From Molanna angustata (lineage: Eukaryota; Arthropoda; Insecta; Trichoptera; Molannidae): a DNA stretch of 64,000 bases. The translations under genes were made by a program, and so were the position numbers. The notes beneath the pieces are model-generated. The model searched no databases, was not told the DNA's origin, and was given only the letters and a program-made list of their open reading frames with translations. Below, piece by piece: positions 1 through 9,794 of the stretch. How positions within the stretch are numbered: position 1 is the first letter of the stretch; every line of letters starts with the position of its first letter. The stretch is from contig OY754978.1 in NCBI GenBank assembly GCA_963576475.1, positions 3,335,364 through 3,399,363 of the forward strand, read 5' to 3'.

Positions 1-140
1 AGAGCGGTTAGCGCGCTGGGCTAGTAATCCAGTGGTCGCGAGTTCGAATCCTGCCTCGACCGATTTCGTTCACCTATAGTACAAGCATTTATGCTTATTT
101 TAGGGAACGTAGGAAGATGTATATGTACTTGTTTGCGTTA
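1..140 (+). mobile_element. tRNA-derived SINE (family 1), cut by window edge
   Basis: A tRNA-like head (A-box region agagcggttagcg, B-box region gagttcgaatcc) is followed by a tail containing acaagcatttatgcttatttt and ggaacgtaggaagatgta. The same head and tail recur at 520-628, 18459-18655 (tail only) and, complete, at 42475-42647 on the minus strand. The first bases of the tRNA head lie outside the window. The anticodon loop reads ctAGTaa, nominally a Thr anticodon, but the fixed 3' tail and dispersed copies mark it as a SINE and not a tRNA gene. Confidence 0.8.
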
Positions 141-339
141 TCATGAGCGTGATTACACCGTTTGACTTGCCCCCGTGGTCGCTGTGCGGGGAAGTGCGGG
201 TTCCACTCCTAACTAATAATAATACCAGAATGTTTTCATTTCATAGATAAAATGTTAAAATATTGACAGATGCATATAAAACTATAAATGAATTTTCATA
301 CCATCACACCATGTCCATTTGTAGTAAATAAAAATGACA

Positions 340-515
340 TTCATTTGTTTTTGCTACTTAACACGCACCAAATAACACGTTGCCACATTCTGGAGACTTA
401 TGATAATTATCGTCTCACAGATCCTGACCGACAACACAATTAAAACTGTCTCTACCGGGAATTGAAACCTGGACCTTTAACTCTTAAGTCGGATATCAGA
501 TATCTTAGAAGTCAG
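340..515 (-). mobile_element. tRNA-derived SINE (family 2), minus strand
   Basis: On the minus strand a B-box-like segment (rc of ccgggaattgaaacctgg) is followed by a body containing the rc of ccacattctggagactta and gataattatcgtctcaca. The same body is seen at about 44660-44790 (minus) and 56571-56710 (plus, with an intact A-box tagctcagttagtta). Copies differ by many substitutions, so this looks like an old family. Confidence 0.65.
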
Positions 516-519
516 TTAG

Positions 520-628
520 ACGGGTGTTGGCAGAGCGGTTAGCGTGCTGGGTTAGTTATCCAGTGGTCGCAAGTTTGAATCCTGCCACGACCGATTTCGT
601 TCACACAAGCATTTATGCTTATTTTAGG
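520..628 (+). mobile_element. SINE family 1, second copy
   Basis: The full tRNA head (ggcagagcggttagcgtgctgg onwards, B-box gtttgaatcc) and the start of the shared tail are visible. The tail runs directly into a LINE fragment beginning about 629, so the 3' end is lost or replaced. Confidence 0.75.
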
Positions 629-770
629 GAATGTATGAGGATGCTCATTAAGACCTTTGTCTGGAGTGTCTTGCTATGTGACTGTGAGACATGGAACATA
701 GGCCAGAGAGAAAAATAACGCCTGTCTACATTCGAGATGTGGTGCTACAGACGCATGTTGAAGATCAATA
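629..770 (+). mobile_element. RTE-like LINE ORF2 fragment
   Basis: Translation gives MLIKTFVWSVLL then CETWNIGQREK, a stop, and STFEMWCYRRMLKI. This matches the region after the RT domain in RTE-like LINEs (compare FVWSMLLYGSETW at 9050-9259 minus). In-frame stops show it is dead. Only about 140 bp remains. Confidence 0.7.
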
Positions 771-956
771 CATATCAAAAATGCATTCAAGGATTGTCAA
801 AATTTAATTAATAAAAATCTATGGTTTGCCATATCAATGTGAAATAAATTACATATTTGTATGAAAAATGTATAATAAGAGAAGTAGAATTGCTTCTATA
901 AGGGAAAATTGAGTAATCAACTTCATATTTTTACTATCCACTTCTATCTTCCTCAA

Positions 957-1075
957 GGTGTAGGCAGTGAGAACCGAACACCGTATTCTTCTATCTTGAC
1001 TCATACATCGCCTCATCAACATTGATACACTGTCTCATACATGCTCATCTTGCTAGTAATGCAATTTTACTTAAA
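957..1075 (-). mobile_element. RTE-like LINE C-terminal scrap
   Basis: On the minus strand the sequence encodes a degraded RACMxxCINVDEAM-like string ending near the LINE stop. It resembles the C-terminus of the twin-primed element at 41481-41906 (RACMRRCMDVKEA) and the fragments at 18660-18800 and 56110-56335. Confidence 0.55.
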
Positions 1076-1646
1076 ATTTCTCAACAGGTATCATGTAGAA
1101 AATACATACTATGAGTTTCGTGACAATGTTATATTTGTTTAAGAATCTAATAGAAATATACTTCATAAAAATCCATTTAGAGATTGTGAACCTTTCAAGA
1201 AGAAAAAATGAACGCTTACTATGGTGTGGAGAGTTTAGTGTTGATCACAACCCACTCGTTTACATAATGCAGCGGTCTATTTCTACCAGTCAACAACACT
1301 TGTACCTAAGTAGGTACACTTGTAACAATAAATAGATACCTCAAAACTTAAAAAAAAAAAACAAAAAAAAAACATAAAAATATGAAGAAATACAAAAAAA
1401 TTCAAAAGAAAATTTAAAATCTCTTGAATATAAAATAAAATACATGGGTATAAAAATAATCTCGTTTATACTAACAAAATCCTGTGTTACGTCATAATCC
1501 ACGCAACTACATAATGTAAGAGATCATAAGATTTGACGTCAATACATAGTTCTACTTATTATACGGTGATGAAGTTATTATATAAATACCTAGTTGATCA
1601 AGCGTCAATATTTGTCCATGTGACGCGTATGAACACACATACACTA
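1076..1646. other. Unassigned AT-rich stretch
   Basis: No gene is recognised. About 1225-1262 is a short minus-oriented piece of the unclassified repeat seen at 14255-14860 (gttgatcacaacccactcg). 1350-1440 is a run of A-rich low-complexity sequence. The 74-codon ORF at 1111-1335 has no recognisable motif. Confidence 0.5.
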
Positions 1647-1764
1647 AGGGCCTTACTTACTATTTATAATACGAGTTTAATCCAATGCTAAGTCAGTTTT
1701 GGCCATACAAAAAACTGGGTAAGTATCAGCTTAAACCTAAATTACAAATAGTAAGTAAGGCCCT
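1647..1764. mobile_element. Small MITE with ~24-bp inverted ends
   Basis: The left end agggccttacttactattta (1647 onward) is matched by the inverted right end ending aagtaaggccct at 1764, with 23 of 24 positions agreeing. The whole unit is 118 bp with no coding capacity. TA dinucleotides abut both ends, though the exact boundary is ambiguous by one base. Confidence 0.65.
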
Positions 1765-2580
1765 ATGAGTATAAATAACGTTCTCACGGAATAAAACAAG
1801 AATAATTTCTATTGAAAAATAATGATAATAGTCTTAATGTAGGTACCTACCTACACGATTAATATCTATTAATTTGTAAGTTTTATCAGAACTACAATTA
1901 TACTATTAATCGTCAGTCAGTCGGATGTAGGTATACTAGAAGAGTGAAATATATGTAATATTGATATACCTATTCCTACATATGTGAATATTTCACAGGT
2001 TTAGATTTTGCGGTTTCATAAAATGTTTTGATATTAACTAAATCGTACCAATCAAAGCCATTATACACAAGACCCGCCCCTAATGACCTCCCACCAATAT
2101 CCAAATACATAGTTTTCTTTTAAGCACACAGTCACATTCTGCGTTTAGTTGAAATTCTGCCTGAGGAGGGAACGGTTAGTTCAGAAACCGGTCGCTAATT
2201 CAATTTTCACGTGGTGTAAACAAAGTTAAAAATTTAGTTAATTTTTGTTAAAATGTACCACAAAGTTAAAAATACGATATTTGATAATAGTGTTTTGATA
2301 TTGCATCTTTATACAAAAACGACATAGATACCTCAACCACAGCATAGGTACAATGGAAACCACGAAACATAGGTACATGTATCCCCATACACCAATTTCG
2401 ACTCACCTAAACAGGCACAACATGCAGAATGCGTGGTGACCGTCATTGGTGAATTTTGTGAAGTGTTATTGTTGCCTATCCGAAAACGATGATAATTGAA
2501 AAGAGTGGAACCACTATTCTAAACCGGTGCCTCAAAACAAATCAGTTAATTAATAATAATTGAAACTTTTATTGTGATAA
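1765..2580. other. Unassigned AT-rich stretch
   Basis: No ORF, RNA gene or clear repeat recognised. The lepidopteran-type oligomer gtaggtacctacctac occurs near 1838-1855. Confidence 0.4.
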
Positions 2581-2690
2581 AACGACGTGGCGGACTTATT
2601 GCCCGCAGGCAATTTCAACCAGTCAACCACCATAGTAAATTCAATCAGTTTCAGGAATAATTAACACGATAATACAAAATAAAAAATAAT
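2581..2690 (-). mobile_element. LINE 3'-end fragment
   Basis: The segment containing ggcggacttattgcccgcaggcaatttc is a diverged minus-strand copy of a LINE 3' untranslated block. Its best versions are at 13605-13690 (minus) and 36729-36812 (plus), with the core ttgccnnanggcaatttcttccaacc. It abuts the 193-bp array. Confidence 0.5.
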
Positions 2691-2691
2691 T

Positions 2692-4432
2692 AGAAATCAA
2701 AAGTATAAAAACAGAAAATAAAACAAAATAAAAAATAATAATACACCAGATAGAAATACTATGTTGGATGACGGATAGGAGAGGGAAAAGGATAGAGGGA
2801 CAATGGGAAAAAGACGTGAGTTTGTGGATAAAAAGTGTGACTTCAAACGCTTTAATTCAGGGGTTCCCAACCTTTTCGTACTATAGAAATTAAAAGTATA
2901 AAAACAGAAAATAAAACAAAATAAAAAATAATAATACACCAGATAGAAATACTATGTTGGATGACGGATAGGAGAGGGAAAAGGATAGAGGGACAATGGG
3001 AAAAAGACGTGAGTTTGTGGATAAAAAGTGTGACTTCAAACGCTTTAATTCAGGGGTTCCCAACCTTTTCGTACTATAGAAATTAAAAGTATAAAAACAG
3101 AAAATAAAACAAAATAAAAAATAATAATACACCAGATAGAAATACTATGTTGGATGACGGATAGGAGAGGGAAAAGGATAGAGGGACAATGGGAAAAAGA
3201 CGTGAGTTTGTGGATAAAAAGTGTGACTTCAAACGCTTTAATTCAGGGGTTCCCAACCTTTTCGTACTATAGAAATCAAAAGTATAAAAACAGAAAATAA
3301 AACAAAATAAAAAATAATAATACACCAGATAGAAATACTATGTTGGATGACGGATAGGAGAGGGAAAAGGATAGAGGGACAATGGGAAAAAGACGTGAGT
3401 TTGTGGATAAAAAGTGTGACTTCAAACGCTTTAATTCAGGGGTTCCCAACCTTTTCGTACTATAGAAATTAAAAGTATAAAAACAGAAAATAAAACAAAA
3501 TAAAAAATAATAATACACCAGATAGAAATACTATGTTGGATGACGGATAGGAGAGGGAAAAGGATAGAGGGACAATGGGAAAAAGACGTGAGTTTGTGGA
3601 TAAAAAGTGTGACTTCAAACGCTTTAATTCAGGGGTTCCCAACCTTTTCGTACTATAGAAATTAAAAGTATAAAAACAGAAAATAAAACAAAATAAAAAA
3701 TAATAATACACCAGATAGAAATACTATGTTGGATGACGGATAGGAGAGGGAAAAGGATAGAGGGACAATGGGAAAAAGACGTGAGTTTGTGGATAAAAAG
3801 TGTGACTTCAAACGCTTTAATTCAGGGGTTCCCAACCTTTTCGTACTATAGAAATCAAAAGTATAAAAACAGAAAATAAAACAAAATAAAAAATAATAAT
3901 ACACCAGATAGAAATACTATGTTGGATGACGGATAGGAGAGGGAAAAGGATAGAGGGACAATGGGAAAAAGACGTGAGTTTGTGGATAAAAAGTGTGACT
4001 TCAAACGCTTTAATTCAGGGGTTCCCAACCTTTTCGTACTATAGAAATTAAAAGTATAAAAACAGAAAATAAAACAAAATTAAAAATAATAATACACCAG
4101 ATAGAAATACTATGTTGGATGACGGATAGGAGAGGGAAAAGGATAGAGGGACAATGGGAAAAAGACGTGAGTTTGTGGATAAAAAGTGTGACTTCAAACG
4201 CTTTAATTCAGGGGTTCCCAACCTTTTCGTACTATAGAAATTAAAAGTATAAAAACAGAAAATAAAACAAAATAAAAAATAATAATACACCAGATAGAAA
4301 TACTATGTTGGATGACGGATAGGAGAGGGAAAAGGATAGAGGGACAATGGGAAAAAGACGTGAGTTTGTGGATAAAAAGTGTGACTTCAAACGCTTTAAT
4401 TCAGGGGTTCCCAACCTTTTCGTACTATAGAG
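2692..4432. repeat. 193-bp tandem array, nine copies
   Basis: Nine units of 193 bp run head to tail with very few differences. Each unit ends with caggggttcccaacctttt and cgtactatag, which is the left terminus of the hAT element at 4402-4810. The rest (~164 bp) is the DNA that flanked the insertion. A single C/T site (aaatCaaaag or aaatTaaaag) reads C-T-T-C-T-T-C-T-T across the nine units, so amplification also occurred in three-unit blocks of 579 bp. Unit 8 carries one private change near 4081. Repeated 80-codon minus-strand ORFs are by-products of the repeat. The flank portion may derive from a minus-strand LINE 3' end (inference). Confidence 0.95.
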
Positions 4433-4810
4433 CACATTCTAACATATCGGTAGGGGGGCGGGCACCACCTATTTTTAATCGACAAACTCCTTCCATAACT
4501 TCTTATTTTCCCATAATTTATTTTCTTATATTCGTAATTTATTAAGAAGAAGACTCTCAGTTTGGCTGTCGGGGCCATGCATATTGCTTTCACTGACAGT
4601 CCACTCATATATACAATATCGCAAACATACGAACGTATTTAATAAACCTAGGCACTCAAAAAAATTAAAACTTTAACAAATAAATAAAAATATTTCACAT
4701 TTTTAATTAATGTTTATGAAAAAATTCTGTCTCTGTTGAAAAGTGGCAGGCACATACGAATCCTTCCGCGGGCGCCATGGTGCCAGCGGTCACGGGGTTG
4801 GGAAACTCTG
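4402..4810. mobile_element. Non-autonomous hAT-like element, 409 bp
   Basis: The left end is CAGGGGTTCCCAACC; the right end, read inverted, is CAGAGTTTCCCAACC, both of the CAGNGGTTCCCAACC style seen in hAT transposons. Flanking 8-bp direct repeats are ctttaatt (4394-4401) and cttttatt (4811-4818), 7 of 8 identical, as expected for a hAT target duplication. No transposase is encoded. Its left 29 bp forms part of every unit of the upstream array. Confidence 0.8.
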
Positions 4811-4904
4811 CTTTTATTGATTATAATATAAATCGAATATTCTTTTTTAATTGCATATACGCAAACATTGGATTTTTTTCCCTTTCGGGAGTCAAATGTT
4901 ATTT

Positions 4905-5172
4905 TTATTGACAAACATTTTTTCAACATCTCAATAGAGACGAAGTTGGGATATTGTAGAAGAACCAGGAACTCTAGGCACCTACAGGGCTTACGACCTG
5001 TCATCGGCTGGTTTACGTGATCACTTTAACGTGATCACTTTAACGCATAAAGTGGTCACGTAAACCAGCCGATGGCAGGTCGTAAGCCCTGTAGGTGTCT
5101 CGAGTTCCTGGTTCTTCTACAAAATCCCAACTTCGTCTCTATTGATATGTAGAAAAAAATTTTGTCAGTAAA
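4905..5172. mobile_element. Head-to-head pair of an unclassified short repeat
   Basis: Two inverted arms (about 4905-5030 and 5046-5172) share gtaaaccagccgatg, cgtaagccctgtaggtg and gttcctggttcttctac with scattered mismatches. They face each other over a centre in which gtgatcactttaac is duplicated. Single plus-strand copies of the arm occur at 31712-31870, 48355-48505 and 51345-51500, so this is a dispersed family present here as an inverted pair. No tRNA promoter boxes were seen. Confidence 0.75.
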
Positions 5173-5835
5173 AATGATTATAAAATAATATTAATTGAAG
5201 CAGGAAAACTGAAATTTATAAGCCATCATAAATAACATAAATATATACATATTCTAAATATTAAAAACACTTAATTTACACTTTATTGTAAACAATTTAG
5301 CTGTGTTTCATTTTATAGGTGTTTTTACAATTTATGATCATGAACTGTGTAAACGCAAAACCTTGAAATTATTATATAGTACCTACTTATTCAATAAACC
5401 AAATAGTCTGTTTGACTGTTGTCAATGTGTTAATTAGTCTGCATATGCTGAGTTCTACTCCACGGCTTAAAGGCTCAAGAAATATGCCGGAATCTGTGTG
5501 ATGATACCAAATAGCCACACAATGGTTAGCATATTTCTGATATTATAAAAATAAATCACGCGGCATGCAAAAGAGAGTGCACGGACAACGCCGTGCGGGT
5601 CCACTAATATAATAATATAACAAACAATTCAAATATTGAAACGTAGGCTGCGGTTATATGTTTCTTGTATTCATTTTTTGCTAGAGTTAATAATAATTTA
5701 TTTTAAGGTGTTTTCCTTGAGGACAAAATAAACAGTGAACACTAACAATATTTTGTTTACACATAATATGATAAAAAAAACCTGTGGAATATGACCAACA
5801 CTTAACTCTCCTCTTTAGGTATAAGGAAATGTTCA
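5173..5835. other. Unassigned AT-rich stretch
   Basis: No gene or structured repeat recognised. Around 5775-5815 (gaccaacacttaactctcctc) is a weak match to one end of the repeat family at 14255-14860. Confidence 0.4.
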
Positions 5836-7075
5836 TTTCATCAATTGTATCAATATGAAAATGTACATTTCGTAAATTATATCAAAATGAAAAATTACAT
5901 TTCATAAATTATTTCAATATTGTAGTAACTTTTTTTAATGTAAAAATATACCTATATTAAAATTAATACATCTTGTTTAAACAAAAAATATAAAAATAAT
6001 ATTTTTTGAAACAAATAATTATGGTAAGATTATGATATTAAATTATAAAAACATCATGTAAAACTATGGAGAACAGTTGGTAATAGTTTTTAATTATATC
6101 AATATCAATATGAAAATGTACATTTCATAAATTATATATTATATCAATATGGAAATGTACATTTCATAAATTATATCAATATGGAAATGTACATTTCATA
6201 AATTATGTCAATATGGAAATGTACATTTAATAAATTATGTCAATATGGAAATGTACATTTCATAAATTATATCAATGTGAAAATGTACATTTAATATATT
6301 ATATTAATATGGAAATGTACATTTCATAAATTATATCAATGTGAAAATGTACATTTAATAAATTATATCAATATAGAAATGTACATTTCATAAATTATAT
6401 CAATATGGAAATGTACTTTTCATAAATTATATCAATGTGAAAATGTACATTTAATAAATTATATCAATATGGAAATGTACATTTCATAAATTATATCAAT
6501 GTGAAAATGTACATTTAATAAATTATATCAATATGGAAATGTACATTTCATAAATTATATCAATATTTATTTATTTATTTTATTTTTTTTTATTTATGAT
6601 CATATAAACATATACATTATTTTAATATAAGATAGCCGCCTCACTAGAATAAATCTGTTCTGAAGCAGCCACCTGTACATATGGAAATGTACTTTTCATA
6701 AATTATATCAATGTGAAAATGTACATTTAATAAATTATATCAATATGGAAATGTACATTTCATAAATTATATCAATGTGAAAATGTACATTTAATAAATT
6801 ATATCAATATGGAAATGTACATTTCATAAATTATATCAATATGGAAATGTACTTTTCATAAATTATATCAATGTGAAAATGTACATTTAATAAATTATAT
6901 CAATATGGAAATGTACATTTCATAAATTATATCAATATGGAAATGTACTTTTCATAAATTATATCAATGTGAAAATGTACATTTAATAAATTATATCAAT
7001 ATGGAAATGTACATTTCATAAATTATATCAATATGAAAATGTACATATCATAAATTAAGTACGTCAATATGAAAA
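5836..7075. repeat. 32-bp minisatellite with higher-order structure
   Basis: About 26 units of 32 bp follow the form atatcaatatggaaatgtac then atttcataaatt. The first units (5836-6110) are diverged and the later ones near-identical. Three variants recur: A (gg..acatttcat), B (gtgaaa..acatttaat) and C (gg..acttttcat). From about 6400 the order is CBABA, CBABA, CBA, CBA, giving 160-bp then 96-bp higher-order units. A 116-bp foreign segment interrupts at 6565. Confidence 0.93.
6565..6680 (-). mobile_element. LINE 3'-end insertion inside the minisatellite
   Basis: The segment starts with a (tttat)n tract and contains gatagccgcctcactagaat and ctgttctgaagcagccacct, resembling 42660-42720. The 32-bp repeat phase resumes exactly where it stopped (caat / atgg), so this is a clean insertion. 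The A/T-rich tail on the left indicates minus orientation. No clear target duplication is visible because the host is repetitive. Confidence 0.65.
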
Positions 7076-7209
7076 AAGTCATCAGTATTAATTGTAATTA
7101 ATATGGAACATTTATTACAATTCACTTTGTTGACACCACGAATGAGTTATTTGGTACGATCGGCTTCGAATTACTCATTTGTGGTTTCAACAATGCGAAT
7201 TACTTACAA

Positions 7210-7370
7210 TAAATACATTTGTTATACGTGTCACACATTTCAAAGACGACCCCTGCTATTCACTTCATATTTTACACCCGTATATATTTGTTTGGTTCGT
7301 CGTTCTTCGTTCATTCTGTCAATATGCCTAAACCACCTCAGGGCACAAATGACAACGTTCTTTCTGCGCA
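7210..7370 (-). mobile_element. RTE-like LINE C-terminal fragment
   Basis: The minus strand reads WFRHIDRMNEERRTKQIY followed by VKYEVNSRGR, the same block as WFGHIERMNDERLTKKIY in the element at 41481-41906. A stop follows. The plus-strand ORFs here (7103-7384, 7219-7509) are antisense shadows. Confidence 0.7.
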
Positions 7371-8028
7371 ATGTTATTACGTAGGTCTATCTACGAAATT
7401 GCATTATTTTAGGTCAGAGCTTTCGTTAAACTTTAGGAAGTGCTCTTACGATTTGGATTTTTTTTCCTTTAATGCATGTTTCATAGATCTAAGAATAATA
7501 CATTCATAAGAACCATCAAGACATGTATCTAACGAAACAGGCAGGGTGAACCGAATGCCATATACAACACAACTCATCCTTTTCGAAACACCCGTGACTT
7601 CTTCTTCTTGATTTTTTACTAAAAATATATTGGTTCATATATAAAATAATAGTATAATTGTTTACTTCCTCATTGTACCATATGAATATTTTAATTTAGT
7701 GTGTGTATATGTTCTCACTCTTTCTCTTTTGTGTATCTTGTTAATTTTAAGTTTTCTGAACTCCTCCCCGAAGCACAAGGTTTCCTTCTTTTCGGGGAGA
7801 ATTTCAAATTTATTTGTGATAATTTTTATTCTTTGTCATAATTATTAATAAATTAACTTTACTTTACTTCTAAACCGGAACAACTCCTCCCTTCTGTAGA
7901 CTCCGGTCTATTCTCTGATGTATCTATGCCTCCTACCCACACCGCGACAACCCTCAATTTTTCCTTTTATAATGAAGTGCAGTAGACCGTATATATTGTT
8001 ACGGAGAACGAGTTTTTTTATCTTCTCC
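7371..8028. other. Unassigned; one strong hairpin
   Basis: No gene is recognised. 7764-7799 forms a perfect 9-bp stem (ctccccgaa / ttcggggag) around an 18-nt loop, followed by an A/T-rich run, possibly a retroelement 3' end. 7530-7570 weakly resembles the LINE tail seen at 18660-18720. Confidence 0.4.
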
Positions 8029-9000
8029 ATGGTTACAATCCTAGGATTGGTTTGCACCGCACACTCCATCTCTCCACATATCTCTGTTGTCCGCCAGCCT
8101 CTTCATCTCTTGGTAGCTGCTACAGCGCACATCACTGATCACCTGGTCCATATAACTGTCTCTAGGGCGACCTCTATATATAGTGTATTCTTCATGGTTA
8201 CAATCCTAGGATTGGTTTGCACCGCATACTCCATCTCTCCACATATCTCTGTTGTCCGCCAGCCTCTTCATCTCTTGGTAGCTGCTACAGCGCACATCAC
8301 TGATCACCTGGTCCATATAACTGTCTCTAGGGCGACCTCTATATATAGTGTATTCTTCATGGTTACAATCCTAGGATTGGCTTGCACCGCACACTCCATC
8401 TCTCCACATATCTCTGTTGTCCGCCAGCCTCTTCATCTCTTGGTAGCTGCTACAGCGCACATCACTGATCACCTGGTCCATATAACTGTCTCTAGGGCGA
8501 CCTCTATATATAGTGTATTCTTCATGGTTACAATCCTAGGATTGGTTTGCACCGCACACTCCATCTCTCCACATATCTCTGTTGTCCGCCAGCCTCTTCA
8601 TCTCTTGGTAGCTGCTACAGCGCACATCACTGATCACCTGGTCCATATAACTGTCTCTAGGGCGACCTCTATATATAGTGTATTCTTCATGGTTACAATC
8701 CTAGGATTGGTTTGCACCGCACACTCCATCTCTCCACATATCTCTGTTGTCCGCCAGCCTCTTCATCTCTTGGTAGCTGCTACAGCGCACATCACTGATC
8801 ACTTGGTCTATATAACTGTCTCTAGGGCGACCTCTATATATAGTGTATTCTTCATGGTTACAATCCTAGGATTGGTTTGCACCGCACACTCCATCTCTCC
8901 ACATATCTCTGTTGTCCGCCAGCCTCTTCTCTTGGTATGTAGCTGTTACAGAACACATCACTGATCAGCTGGTCCATATAAGGGTGACCTGTATAGTTTC
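8029..9000 (-). repeat. 165-bp tandem array made from a LINE 3' end
   Basis: Units begin at 8029, 8194, 8359, 8524, 8689 and 8854. On the minus strand each encodes GRPRDSYMDQVISDV, CSSYQEMKRLADNRDMWR and then a stop, the C-terminus of an RTE-like ORF2 plus a short 3' UTR. The sixth copy connects to the rest of the LINE (8854-9330), so the array grew by local duplication of the insertion's 3' end. A long plus-strand frame (7918-8964) stays open only because 165 is divisible by three; it is not a gene. Confidence 0.9.
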
Positions 9001-9330
9001 TGCCCTCCTCGTAACAAGCAGACCCGGATGCCTGATGTGGCCTATCCATTTAAACCATTTTTGGGCAAACCTCTTTAGAAGTTGTCTCGTTTCTCCGACT
9101 CTGTTCAGTACCACGTCGTTTGGACCAATGGCTCCTAGCCATGCGCCTATAGCACCACATATCTAAGGCAGCCCGACGTCCAGATTCTCTCCGGCTGATA
9201 ATCCACGTTTCGCTGCCATACAGCAGCATACTCCAGACAAAATATTTAATAAAATTCATCCTAACATTTATATCAATGTTAGTAGATTCAATTCGATATG
9301 ATCGATTTTTTTAAGGCAACTCTACTTGTT
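8854..9330 (-). mobile_element. RTE-like LINE ORF2 C-terminal part
   Basis: Minus-strand translation gives FVWSMLLYGSETW, RRAALDMWCYRRM and, after a frameshift, the GHP/YMDQLISDV tail that leads into the 165-bp array. It is 5'-truncated and carries frameshifts, so it is a pseudogene remnant. Confidence 0.75.
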
Positions 9331-9790
9331 GTTCCATCTTGAGATATTCTGCTGTCCAGATATACAAACTTGCTTTATTTTGGTATCACCCAGAACCATA
9401 TTTATGGTCACCTCTTCCAGCAACCATACACTTTGTTTTATATTGGACAACAATCCTCCTTCCAAGCCACTCTTATTATGTATACCACCAAAATTATCAC
9501 CAACACACAAACCAATAATCTATAAACGTGACAAAAGAAAAATTAATTGGTACACACCGCTTGACTGTCCTACCAAAATTTTGTGACAATCAATATAACG
9601 TATTTGAAAATTTTCCTTATGATTCAGAATGAAAATTGAAACAGAACATGTCGTTCAGTGATGACTTGAACAGAATTTCGCAGTCTCCTAATACCCCACT
9701 CCATAGGGAACGATTCAGAGCTTGTAGCTCTATTCATTCCCGGAACGACTGCTCATCGGACAAAATAAGGAAACTACTATCAAGAATATT
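9331..9790. other. Unassigned
   Basis: Short ORFs on both strands show no recognisable motif. No repeat structure was seen. Confidence 0.35.
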
Positions 9791-9794
9791 TCAT

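Noticed and set aside
1..75. Possible tRNA gene (also 42575-42647 minus)
   Set aside because: The acceptor stem is imperfect and the same 3' tail follows every copy, which marks a SINE.
4905..5172. Hammerhead in the inverted pair (ccgatgacagg..cctg)
   Set aside because: A CCGATGA-like core and a stem are present, but GAAA and a closing stem I are missing.
7918..8964. 348-codon plus-strand ORF with repeated MVTILGLVCTAHSIS
   Set aside because: It is antisense to a 165-bp tandem array of a LINE C-terminus; the frame stays open because the unit length is a multiple of three.
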